Origin: Circinella minor
Lineage: Eukaryota > Mucoromycota > Mucoromycetes > Mucorales > Lichtheimiaceae
Reading direction: 5' to 3'
Length of the DNA: 64,000 nt
Assembly: GCA_016758965.1 (NCBI GenBank)
Contig: JAEPRB010000050.1
Coordinates: 140,144-204,143, forward strand
Under the pieces are notes generated by a model that made no database searches, had not been told where the DNA came from, and worked only from the letters and a program-made list of their open reading frames with translations. The translations under genes were made by a program, and so were the position numbers. Shown here one piece after another: positions 39,001 through 49,262 of this stretch. Positions within the stretch are counted from its first letter, which is position 1. Each line of letters starts with the position of its first letter.

Positions 39001-39552
39001 CTAATCAATTTCTGGTATAACCCGGACATTAACAGCATCCACACTTGCCAAACGTCTATCTTCAGTACGACGAACAGCTAATAATAATGATGTAGAATCA
39101 GGACCACTTAAAGCTGCTGCTGGTACAGTGAAATAGAATACACGATGACCCAATGGACCTCCTCCTAACGTTGTTTGACGTGCATCTGAAAAAAAGATAG
39201 ACACTGTTTCTTTTTCTGGTACCTCATCACTAAAAGTCTAAGCAAAAAATAATAATAGACAATATATATTAAATAGGATAGTAATATTTTACTACATGTA
39301 TTTGTTTAGATAATATAACTTTACCACATTAACATGTTGACCAACTCTCCAAACTGTTTTAGGCGTTGGATAAATGATATCTAATTATAAATGGGAAACA
39401 ACATTTTATTTTTAGTTTTCATGTGGTCCGTGCCCACTAAACGGTTAATCATCAAACTATATTATATTACCTCCGGTGTCATCATCTTGTGCAACAACAC
39501 TTAAACTGGCAATGGCCAATATAAAAAAGATCTTCAAGTAACTGAATATCAT
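39001..39552 (-). CDS. Small secreted protein, Kre9/Knh1-like N-terminal fold (copy A)
   Basis: Three exons: 39552..39471, 39380..39325, 39237..39001. Total 124 residues. It begins with a signal peptide (MIFSYLKIFFILAIASLSVV, cleavage probably after AQ). The mature part contains IIYPTPKTVWRVGQHVNVTF and ends in a beta-rich stretch (RRTEDRRLASVDAVNVRVIP). The pattern 'P...W..G..V.V.F' is like the Kre9/Knh1-type Ser/Thr-rich extracellular domain of fungal wall proteins. There is no obvious GPI signal. It lies next to copy B on the same strand, with the same architecture, so the two look like a tandem pair. Function is not established. Confidence 0.65.
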
Positions 39553-39885
39553 GATTGCTTGTTAAAATAGTTTGTTATTTATTCAAATTAAAAAAAGATA
39601 TACAAAAGAAAAAACATACAAAAAATATGGGGGATTTATATATTAGGTTTTTTTTTTTCGTTTTAATAACAAAAGTGAAAATTATACGGTTTTATACATA
39701 ATTAAAAGCAAACAAAATTGATAGAGAGGTAGAGAGTTATATAAGCAAATAAATTAAAAATATGTACAAAAGGGAGGATTATCATAAACAAGGAAAAATA
39801 AATAAATAAATACAAAAAAAATAAATGTTTGGAAGATCCACCGAGATTATTTACATATTAAGATTTGAAACTGTGGGATATTTTT
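39238..39885. other. Introns of copy A and spacer between the secreted-protein genes
   Basis: This includes the first two introns and exons of copy A, plus about 330 bp (39553-39885) between its start and the stop of copy B. The spacer is A-rich with no gene of its own. Confidence 0.4.
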
Positions 39886-40503
39886 TTAAGTAGTATTTGT
39901 AGTAGTATCTTCATTGATAACAGTTGTATCTTGTTGATTTTCTTGTGGTTCAATAGGAATTGTTGATGATTCAGTTTCTACAGCTGAATTCGAATTGGAA
40001 TTTTCACTTAATGTTTCATTTGATGGAGGCATTTCTACTTTGACGGGAACACTATCACCACCCCAAAGATAAAGATTACGACGAAATATAGCGAGGAGGG
40101 TTGAACTTTTGCGAGATTCCGGTGTCAGAGCACCCTCTGGTACAATAAAAGTAAATTCACCTTTCTTTGCAGGACCATCTATAATATGGTAACATATTAT
40201 TTAAAAAATTGTGTCAAAAAAAAAAAACTATCTCCCCGACACCTAAATGACAACAATTATTTTAAAAAAAACTATTTATATAAAATATATCTACTTACAT
40301 GCTAATAATTGAGATCGATATTCATCAAAGAAGATAGCTACAGTATCATTATCAGTAAATTTTGAGCCATCGTACAAAACAGTAGTAGGGTAACCAACAT
40401 ATAAAACTTGATACGGCTTAGGTTCTTCAAAACCACCAGCGATGACAAGATTCAACAGTAAAGATGAAACTGCAGCGATAAAGAGGATAGGGGAAAACTT
40501 CAT
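39886..40503 (-). CDS. Small secreted protein, Kre9/Knh1-like N-terminal fold (copy B)
   Basis: Two exons: 40503..40299 and 40178..39886. Total 165 residues. The signal peptide is MKFSPILFIAAVSSLLLNLV, with AGG after it. The body parallels copy A: a hydrophobic strand, KFTDNDTVAIFFDEYRSQLL (compare VSIFFSDARQ in copy A), then FTFIVPEGALTPESRKSSTL and LLAIFRRNLYLWGGDSVPVK. It adds a Ser/Thr/Gln-rich tail of about 50 residues that copy A lacks (SNETLSENSNSNSAVETESS). Such tails are often O-mannosylated in fungi. Family call is by pattern only. Confidence 0.65.
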
Positions 40504-41736
40504 TTTTTTGTACGTAATAGAAATTGTGCTGCAGTATTTTATAAAAAAAATATAAGTTGGTCTGTTAAAAAGAATATATACAAAGAAAGAAGTGAAAAAG
40601 TTATTTGCAATACAAAAAGAAATAAATTACATTGGATGTGCTTTTATATATATACTTTCAACTTTCGGGATTTTCGCTTAAATCATTTTTCAGAAACTAT
40701 GCGTTCATTATCTTTGTATTTCACCAAAGAGCTGCGATTCGAAATCCCGTCAAGTAGAAACACCAATCAAAAAGAATGATATTGGTTTTTTATTTTCCAT
40801 AGAAACTCTTCGATGATGTCAAACAATTGTTCCATGAGTTAAAAAAGTGATAGATCCAAAAATGGTAAAAAATTTGCTAGGTGGATATGATTGCCCAAAA
40901 AAAAAAAAAAAAAAAAAAAATAGGGTCACAAGCACTAATATATAGTAGAACCCTGAGACAGTTTTGTAATTTGATGCACGACATTTTATCATTACATTTT
41001 ATTGGATATGGGTCGTTTTTTGAAACTTTGTTCACTTGCATATTATTTGAGAGTACTTGGGTGACATATAATAAAAGTGATAGGTATCAAAAAACAAAAT
41101 AAATTAGCTGTAGAAGAACATTACTACGTATTGAAAGGATGGTAGTGGTACTATTATGGATGATACTGGAATTGAAACGTTAAATGTTAGAAAAATATTG
41201 CCTTATTATAATTATTACGTATTATTATTTCGCTAAATATGTTGATCTAAAACTTTAATACTTTTAAAAAGTTAACGGGAAATTCTAAAGATTTTTTTTT
41301 TCGATGCAATAAGATTGGGTGATAAAAGAATAATAAACTACCACATAAACTGATATATTAAATAGTGTTGATTGTTTAAATTGATAATCAAAAAAGCCCT
41401 TTTTAAATAATATAAAAATACACAACGATATATTTATGGTGGTATTGAATTCATATCATTGATAGATTATCATTATTATATACAGTACTCATATATTTTT
41501 CCTTACTCTTACAAAGAAAGATGAATAAAAAAAAAAGTGAAACAGAAGAATAAAACGCATATGTCATCGATGCAGAACGTTTATCCGGGCGCACGGACAT
41601 TCTCTTGCCCTCTTATTACCAGGTCACACAAGGTTACATAGCTTGGATTTTTTTTTATTTGTAAGATATACAATTTCTCATTTTCTATTATGTTTTTTTG
41701 GTCTTTCTATTCTTAATGATAAGGTAGTTATATCAT
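40504..41736. other. Intergenic DNA, no gene seen
   Basis: About 1.2 kb upstream of secreted-protein copy B. It contains an A run of about 24 nt near 40897-40920. No exon series or inverted repeat found. Confidence 0.45.
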
Positions 41737-42721
41737 ACAGTATCAATAAAAAAAAACTTTGTGGTGTATGTCATGATCAAGTATAGGTATCCCCCCCTCT
41801 TTTTTTATACAGTTTTTCTATACATAGTCACCAGAGGATCCCCGTTAATTTCACACCCGTTAATTTTCACACCTCATTAACTTCACCAAAAATCAAGGAA
41901 TGGTAAAAATAACATAAGAAAATTTTCACATCCCCCTTTATTTCACTTTCACAGCACCTACCGGCATTGAATCCTTAACGGATAAATTAAAAAAAAAAAT
42001 ATTTATGTGATAAGCATAAGGATCGCAATTAAATTATCATACAGGATAAGTTGCTTGTTGTTTTTCCTCTTTAAGCCTTTGGATATTGCACTAATATCAA
42101 GTGCCGTTAACAAGTCGAACTCATTTTTAGCCCATAGTGCTAGTGATCAGTCCGTCATAGTTTGTGGGCTAAGTTTTTTCTTCTCAGCCCGAATACTATA
42201 CTGTTCAGCTGTCAATCCAGCGTTAGATCTGGTTACTTTCATCCTGTTTTGGTATATATACGTAGAGCAAAAATATAGAGAGATTGGAAAACAAATGAAA
42301 AAATGGTGTTATATAAAAAATAAACTATCTCTCCATCTCTTGGGACTATATACAGTATAGCTTTTCTTTTTCAGGAAAAAAAAGTTATAATACATAGACA
42401 TCCTCAAATAAGAAAAAGAAGTAGTTACAAAAATTCATTAAGAACAAGCACATAGAAATAATTTATTAATTAATACGTACGTATTTTGATACATTAAAAA
42501 AAGATACACAGTAGTGAGCTGAAGTATTCAATATATGCACATTCTTTGAAAAATTTCATAGTATCCGTTAATTTTCACACACCCTTATTTTCACAAAAAA
42601 AAATTGAAAATAGCTCTATGAAATTAACGGGGATCCTGTACAACTCTTTACTATAATTTGTTCTATGTCAGGTAAGTTACAGTTATTAACTCAACGTACT
42701 AATCTTCTTTGATATACAGTA
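41737..42721. repeat. Dispersed repeat interrupted by a transposon (second copy at 51770-51958)
   Basis: The outer parts, 41737-41831 and 42639-42721, match 51770-51958 almost base for base. Shared strings include 'aaactttgtggtgtatgtca' and 'ttctatacatagtcacca' on the left, and 'tacaactctttactataatt' and 'cttctttgatatacagtaa' on the right. The 189-bp copy at 51.8 kb is therefore the unoccupied form. The nature of the 189-bp unit is unknown; its ends are weakly inverted (TACAGTATCAA and TTGATATACAGTA). Confidence 0.8.
41832..42638 (-). mobile_element. Pogo/Tigger-like deletion element with CENP-B-type helix-turn-helix remnant
   Basis: The 807-bp insert begins CAGAGGATCCCCG and ends CGGGGATCCTG, with inverted repeats of about 20 bp (GGATCCCCGTTAATTTCA). 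Subterminal copies of CCGTTAATTTTCACA lie at both ends. A minus-strand reading at about 42240-42030 gives RSNAGLTAEQYSIRAEKKKL and, after a stop, SLALWAKNEFDLLTALDISA then ISKGLKRK. That matches the N-terminal helix-turn-helix of CENP-B/pogo/Tigger transposases. The DDE part is absent. A TA follows the right end (42639-42640); the left flank ends in CAC, so the target duplication is not intact. Confidence 0.7.
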
Positions 42722-42787
42722 AATTTAACCCAGGTAATTGTGCTCCCTTTTGTTTCTATAAAAACGTGGTCATTTAGTAAAGCCTTG

Positions 42788-43842
42788 TTACCTCTTATTA
42801 TTAATGATCTTCCTGTTGTTGGTTTCGTTTATATTACCCAAAGATATCGATAAATCTATTGCTTTTTTTTCCCACCTGTAATAATTTGATTTCATTGTTT
42901 TCCATTTATTATAATTTCCAAACAATCCAAGCACCCTGCCATCATCATAAATTCTTTCCCACGGAACCGGCGTATCTTCATTCAATTGAGGCAAGCATTC
43001 TTCTACATATTTCCAATGCCGACTAACATTGTTGTTATTATTTGTATTTGTATTGGTATTACAGTCGATGGTATTTGTATTTGTATTGGAATTGGAATTG
43101 GAATTGGAATTGCAGTTGATAATATTGGTGTTGGTGTTGCTAGTAGTTGGTATGTCCCAAGATGATGATTCCTCCGAATCTGGAATTGATTCATATTTCC
43201 TTTTAAAAGTTATGGGGATCAGTTTTCCGTCATCCAGAATCTTTTTTGTTCGGCTCCACTTAGAAACGTCAGGTATTTCTTGATATAATGTATCTATTGC
43301 TTGTTTAATCGTGTTTTCGGTTTTATGACATACTAATACGTAATAAATCATCCACGGGTTTTTGACCTTCATTAATCTGCTCTCGAAAAACGCGTGTTGC
43401 AATAGAATATAGTAATTGGATTGTGGCATCTGTATTATACGGGTTGGCCGAGAGTGATGGATATTGACCAAAAAAAAATGTCGATAAAGCAACAAAGGGA
43501 GGTAAAGGTAATTTCAAACTTGATTGTATAGATGATTCAGTTACAAAATAGCATGCTTTGGCCCACGGTTGACAAGAATACTGTAAAAGAAAAGGATATT
43601 TTTTGTTGCGCGTTGTTTTTTTTTGAGACTTCATATTTCATTGAGGATATTACAAATGTTAATATGATTGGGGGAGTTTTGTTATATTGACGATAAACTG
43701 AAATGGCGTAAGTCATAAGCCTCAATACAAAATCATTATCAACCGTGTGTTGGACTTCAATTAATATTGGAGGAAAATTGCCTTGATTGGGAGAGTTGGG
43801 TAAATAGAAAACGTCAGATATAGTCCAAATGGCAAAAATCAT
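42788..43842 (-). pseudogene. PD-(D/E)XK-like dispersed ORF, left palindrome copy (frameshifted)
   Basis: The reading starts MIFAIWTISDVFYLPNSPNQ and contains PPILIEVQHTVDNDFVLRLM, a pattern like the PD-(D/E)XK nuclease-like ORFs expanded in Mucorales. The second part, PWAKACYFVTESS and LPPFVALSTFFFGQYPSLSA, follows an intron. That intron ends TTTTCTTTTACAG; its donor is either GTAATA or GTCTCA. A 4-bp insertion (CGTA, near 43337) in the codons after PVDDLL breaks the frame. The C-terminal part, outside the palindrome, has an Asn/Thr/Ser-repeat linker (about 43020-43140) and ends in VPWERIYDDGRVLGLFGNYN plus a basic stretch. Role in the cell is unknown. Confidence 0.65.
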
Positions 43843-44484
43843 TACCTCCCTCGGCCAACTGAATGGCCAAATTGTACTATATCTGACGTTCTCTATTTAC
43901 CCAACTCTCCCAATCAAGGCAATTTTCCTCCAATATTAATTGAAGTCCAACACACGGTTGATAATGATTTTGTATTGAGGCTTATGACTTACGCCATTTC
44001 AGTTTATCGTCAATATAACAAAACTCCCCCAATCATATTAACATTTGTAATATCCTCAATGAAATATGAAGTCTCAAAAAAAAACAACGCGCAACAAAAA
44101 ATATCCTTTTCTTTTACAGTATTCTTGTCAACCGTGGGCCAAAGCATGCTATTTTGTAACTGAATCATCTATACAATCAAGTTTGAAATTACCTTTACCT
44201 CCCTTTGTTGCTTTATCGACATTTTTTTTTGGTCAATATCCATCACTCTCGGCCAACCCGTATAATACAGATGCCACAATCCAATTACTATATTCTATTG
44301 CAACACGCGTTTTTCGAGAGCAGATTAATGAAGGTCAAAAACCCGTGGATGATTTATTATTAGTATGTCATAAAACCGAAAACACGATTAAACAAGCAAT
44401 AGATACATTATATCAAGAAATACCTGACGTTTCTAAGTGGAGCCGAACAAAAAAGATTCTGGATGACGAAAAACTGATCCCCAT
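43212..44484. repeat. Large near-perfect palindrome (inverted repeat)
   Basis: The left arm 43212-43824 (613 bp) and the right arm 43876-44484 (609 bp) are reverse complements, with a 51-bp spacer 43825-43875. I see only a handful of differences: the 4-bp CGTA present only in the left arm, one C/T near 43813/43892, and one A/G near the outer edge (GACGGAAAA against GACGAAAAA). Identity is about 99%. Both arms code for the same PD-(D/E)XK-like protein segment, head to head. Confidence 0.9.
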
Positions 44485-44494
44485 GCAGGATTGA
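43850..44494 (+). pseudogene. PD-(D/E)XK-like ORF, right palindrome copy (C-terminally truncated)
   Basis: This has the same protein as the left arm: ILIEVQHTVDNDFVLRLM, then the intron, then PWAKACYFVTESS. Here the frame stays open past PVDDLLLVCHKTENTIKQAI, because the CGTA insertion is absent. At the palindrome edge (44484) the reading leaves the duplicated part and stops after LIPMQD at 44494, so the Asn-rich linker and C-terminal domain are missing. A start codon equivalent to the left-arm ATG is not present in the spacer, so the 5' end is also uncertain. Confidence 0.65.
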
Positions 44495-44499
44495 TATTT

Positions 44500-46291
44500 T
44501 TAGATCAGATTAAAAAATGCATTCCGAATTTTATGACCTTGATCTTCTGGTAAGTCTGCGATATCCAATTTATTTTTTGTTCTTCAGTTAATGGTGGTAT
44601 TAATGCATGGGTCATTTTGGAGTTCCTTTTACTCGTTTTCTGCAATGTTATATGCAGTAGTAGACTCATTTTCATCTGTATCTTGTATTTCTTATAGATT
44701 TCCGACAAAACTTGCTGTACTGATGATTACTTGAAAATCTACGATATTTTGGATTGTGATGGTAAAGGTTGTTGAGCCAGCAGGTATTGTATTACAATAA
44801 TAAATGTGGGATTGCTGTCCTGGTTGTTTTTCGGGTTCAAAACGTAGAGGTTTTTCAGTTGGAGATGGAAGGAATTATTAAACCCTTTTTAGTCCAAATT
44901 TCCATAATTTTGGCTCCTGATCGTGGCATTATATACAGTTGAGGATTGTTGTACTGGTATTCGTTCGTGTAACATGAATAATTATTATTATTTATGGCTC
45001 CTTGTCGTTGTAATTGCATACATCTACATGGATCATAGTCGTATCCGTATATTTCTGCTATTTCATCATCGTCTTCTGGTTCTCCTGTTCTTGTATGGTA
45101 AGTATCCATGTAATCGCCAAGATATGTATTATATCGTAGTTCAATTAGATTGGGACACGAATTATTGATTTTTATTTCAACTTGTATTTGTCCTGGTAGA
45201 ATTGATGAAGTTTCTTGATAATTGTATGGTTGGTATAATACTGGATATGGATCAAAACATAATTCTCGGTTATTTGTATGAGGTAATTCGCCTACATATC
45301 AGGTACGTGATTTTACTTCCAGCCAAAGGTAGTGATTCTTCAGTGTAGACATGATAACACGATGTGCCATTTGGTGCAATCCATTCTTCCAGTTGTAGTG
45401 GATATTTTACTCGATCATCTTTTAAATAAAATTCGATTGGTTCTTGATTTTCAATAATATCATCTTATGTAAATGTAGAATCTGTGGTATCACTTTCAGA
45501 TGATGTATAATCTTCGGTTGAATCTTCGTCCGTTTCTTCTGGTTCTTCTTCAGCTTCTGAGGAATCTGATTGTATTTGCCTTCTGGGCTTATTTCCTTTT
45601 ATATGTCGATCAAATACTTTATACGTGTGGTAACAATCTTGAGTGCTGGAATGATACACATGTTATTTGGTTATTTTATTTTAATGTGATTGTAAAGGTT
45701 TGAAAATCTATTATGAATTTTGTTTTGTGCATCAAGTTATTTCCAAGAATTAAATGTACGGGGCTGTCTGTCAATACTTCCAAGATAATAGGGATTTTAA
45801 CAAAATTCCCCGCTTGGATTTCCACATCTTTGATAATTCCTTGGGGTGCTTGTGTTGCGTCGTTCCGTAATGTAAGCCGTGTTGATGATAATATTTGTAT
45901 TCCCATTTATAAACCATCCATTCAGGTTCTTGATATACAACTTTTTGCGGCTCCAGTATCATAAAGACAAGTCACTAATTTTCCTTGTATATGTACGGTA
46001 GAATATGCTGCTGTCGGGTCTAGTTTATTATCGGTGTCTTTTTTATATTTAAGGATGGTGCTATCCTTCTCCGTGTAGATGTGAAAGCATGTAATTCTCT
46101 TCGTAATTTTGGACTGAGTTTTATGAGATCCTGTATTTTGAACTAGATCATATTCGATTTCTGGTTTTATTTTTGTTTCACGCATTAATGGTTTTGGTCG
46201 TCGTTCAGCTGGTCCCTTTCCTTTGTTGCGCTGATGTGAGTTATTTGCTTTCTTCGAACTACTACCTGATGGTAATTTTGACATCGCTGTA
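44500..46291 (-). pseudogene. Broken retroelement-like ORF with aspartic-protease motif
   Basis: Minus-strand coding pieces run from 46291 down to about 44510. The first has a basic linker (KKANNSHQRNKGKGPAERRP) and then CLYDTGAAKSCISRT, a retropepsin-type active site (DTGA). Two in-frame stops (TGA at 45922, TAA at 45907) follow. The frame then continues with MGIQILSSTRLTLRNDATQA and LTDSPVHLILGNNLM, the second protease block (ILGNN). Downstream are an acidic stretch (45659..45465), LEEWIAPNGTSCYHVY (near 45390), GEPEDDDEIAEIYGYDYDP (near 45070) and EKQPGQQSHIYYCNTIPAG (near 44800), separated by frameshifts. No reverse transcriptase or integrase motif is visible. It is a decayed retroelement fragment or a domesticated-protease gene relic. 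Confidence 0.6.
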
Positions 46292-46818
46292 CAGGATTTT
46301 GCATTCATTTCCGAACGCAATCCTCAATTTTTTCGCTTATAAGGGTAACTTTTTTCGCTTATAATGTCAGTTTTGTTCGCTTATAATATGTTATATTGTT
46401 CGCTTATGATGGAGATATTTTTCGCTTATAATATGCTATATTTTTCGCTTATGATGGCGGTATTTTTCGCTTATAAGAGCAATAATTTTCGCTTATAATA
46501 CATATATAATTTTCTTACTTATGGGGTCTAAGAGATTCACTTTTGTGAAGATTAGAGATTTACACAAATGATAGGGGAGTTTTTCGCAACTACGTAATAT
46601 CATTTTTTTTTGTATTTGCTACAGTTGCTTTTATGGGATTAACCAAATATCGCATATCATAAGCGAAAATTAATGCTATTATAAGCGAGAAATACCGTCA
46701 TCATAAGCGAAAAATATAGCATATTATAAGCGAAAAAAACTGACATTATAAGCGAACAAAATCACTCTTATAAGCGAACAAATTGAGGGTTGCGTCCAGA
46801 AATGAATGTAAAATCCTG
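46292..46818. mobile_element. TA-flanked MITE with TTCGCTTATAA arrays
   Basis: 527 bp, beginning CAGGATTTTGCATTC and ending with the complement of CAGGATTTTACATTC. TA flanks it at 46290-46291 and 46819-46820. The inverted repeats carry arrays of TTCGCTTATAA units (at least seven at the left, about six in the opposite orientation at the right), with variable spacers such as TGTCAG and GATGG. There is no ORF. It has inserted into the coding part of the retroelement-like ORF. Its CAGGATTTT termini resemble those of the MITE at 2299-2754, and both use TA targets. Confidence 0.85.
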
Positions 46819-47330
46819 TATCTTCATTTATCTTTATTGTGGTTTATACAGACGATGATGATTGGTAATGTACTTTGGCGGTATACTTCTTTTCGGTTGC
46901 ACTTCTGGTTGAGGTATTGATGTTGCTGGAATAACTTATAGAACGCGTTGTTGACTTTTTGTGTTTTGTTGAGTAAACGCTGATGATGGTGGGTCTAAGT
47001 TTTCATTCGGGATAGGTTTTTCAAATTGAATCTTGCGTTGTTTTTTTTATTTGGTCTTTTTATATTATTTTCAACTGTTTTATCAACTGCAGTTCCAGAA
47101 CGTAATGTCATTGTCCGTCGTTTTTGTTGATTATCTTCTTCACGTGATCTTTTTTTGCGCCATCTACAGTATAATTCATGTTGTGTACGTATGTTGTTTA
47201 TTTTTGTTGTTTTTATATGTTGTATAATGGTTCTCTGGATAATAATAATCGTCTTCGTCTCTATTATAACACGTATAAATCCTGATAAACGGTTTTTGGG
47301 ATAGTTTGAGAGCTTCAAGCTGCCCGATTG
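46819..47330 (-). pseudogene. Upstream piece of the retroelement-like ORF
   Basis: On the other side of the MITE, the minus strand encodes HELYCRWRKKRSREEDNQQK, then RRTMTLRSGTAVDKTVE and a basic tail (RPNKKNNARFNLKNL). The wording TMTLRSG is of the kind I associate with retroelement polyproteins, and it has the same orientation as the protease fragment. No zinc knuckle is seen. Assignment to the same element is inferred from adjacency. Confidence 0.45.
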
Positions 47331-48908
47331 AGTTTCATCATCATTTCAATAATAATCATTATAATATTTGATTATTTAATAGGAGTAGGAAATAAAAACA
47401 GACAAGGTAAAACTCTTGAGACTTTGTTATATATCTTTATGTAACAATAATTTTAAAACTAGAATAAAGTTATCCTTTTAAAATAAAACTTACAACGACG
47501 TATATTTATATGTTTTCTATTCTATGTTCTGGGGCTTAGTAAATTGAATGATGTAGGTGATTGATGTTAGAGTTGGGTACATGGGATTAGTTATAAATAC
47601 TGAGAAGTTTACTATAGCTACTATTCTGAAGTGTATTGGATTTAGCCATGATACTCTCTTTTATTCTTTAATTTAATTGAGGTCTGTTCACGTCTGTGTT
47701 TTAAATGTGATGTCTTATTTCATCTGGGATAAAGAGATACAGTAACGTTTTTATAATACAACAAATAATATAAAATAAACACAAGGGATAATAAAAATTT
47801 ACTGAGACTCGATATAAATCATGTCTAATGAAAAGAACAAATAAAGTGCTTTTAAAATTACATTTACAACATCTTATTTACGACTTTTATATTCTAAGTA
47901 TGATGTGGTCTTAGTTGGTAGCTTTATATTAGTGAATGATTGGGCCAGTTCCTTTTGATCCGACTATTGTTCTCTGAAAATATTATATTCATTATTGATC
48001 CGGGTTACCTTGGGCTTGGCATGAAATCACTTTTTTATTCCTTATTTTAGCTTAAATGTCGTAGTATGTCGCTACTTGATTATATGTACTATTTCTTTTT
48101 AGAATTGTGATCTACTGTATACACTTTCATATCGTATAATGTAAATTTAATATGGAACGTTATGTTAGACTGCAACAGTATATCATAATGTCAAAATGCA
48201 CCATGGATACTGTGGGGGAGTGAGAATACAAGGTATTTCACGTGTCTCTATATGCACCAAGCGTGGATCTTATCAAAGAACTGTGATAAAAATTAAAAGA
48301 TGATGCGAAGCGTAAGTTTCTACTAACAAAGAAAGACTCTTTGGTACCCCACATCACTGGTTCTATCAAGCATGTTACCGCCAGTGATTACTAAGGATGG
48401 AGAAAGAAGTGATATCTCCTTTCAAGCTACTTCCTGGAAGACCAAATAAATAATCTGGCAAATACGTAACAGAACAATTGACCGTCAAGTTAAAAATCCT
48501 TTGGATGTGAACATATAGAAAAGCGCATACTGCTGTTCTTTCATAAATAGTACACAAATCAAACGCCAAAATAAAATTCGTTTAAAGCCAAATTGGAATT
48601 TTGATTATTCCAAAATAAAAATACCAAATGCCAGTCTAATTTTTATCAATGTACCAATGTGCGCTCATCATTAATGAAAATACTGTAAGAAGTTACAACA
48701 AGGAACGCTATTATTAAGCCAATTTTAGCTACGACAAGGTTGGATAGTTATCTGTACTTTTAGCAATCCACACCCAAAATGCCTACTACAAAAGCAGTAC
48801 AAAAGAAATAATAATACGAAAGCAGACCTAATGCCATCCACGAAGGATGACCTAATATCATTTATTGGAACCCCAAACAGAAAAATAATAACACATTACA
48901 TACAACAA
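47331..48908. other. AT-rich DNA with a diverged direct repeat, no gene seen
   Basis: The stretches about 47395-47760 and 47775-48120 look like old direct copies. Matching landmarks are 'gagactttgttatat' against 'gagactcgatataaa', and 'ttttaaaataaaacttacaac' type strings against 'ttttaaaattacatttacaac'. Identity is low. The rest has no recognisable coding content. Confidence 0.3.
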
Positions 48909-49262
48909 TTTAATCACCAATGATATCATTTAGCGTTTCTAACCTTTTAAGTAAACCATCAAGTTCACACTCCTTTTCCTTGATAACTTTTTCCAATTTT
49001 CTTTTAGTATTTTTAGTACCATCACTGGCCCAGTCGTTGTTGTCGCTGACATTATTATCGCTATTGGTATTGTTATTATTGTTGATATCGATATTTTCTT
49101 CATTGTCATTATTAATATTGGTGATATATATGTGAACATGTCATCGTTGTCATCGTTGCTATTAGTATTAGTATCATTGCCATGGTTGGTATTGTAGTTA
49201 TTGTTATTACTATAGTATTTGCATGCAGTTAAGCATGAACTCATCCAGGGTTGAACAGTAAC
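48909..49262 (-). pseudogene. Asn/Asp-rich exon ending in a coiled coil, frame slips
   Basis: After a TTTGTTTAG acceptor near 49262 the minus strand reads EVTVQPWMSSCLTACKYYSN, followed by Asn/Thr/Asp repeats. The end is clearly coding: DWASDGTKNTKRKLEKVIKE, then KECELDGLLKRLETLNDIIG and a stop. The two parts are one base out of phase inside the repeat region near 49130. The gene upstream was not found. Unrecognised; it may be a relic. Confidence 0.35.
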
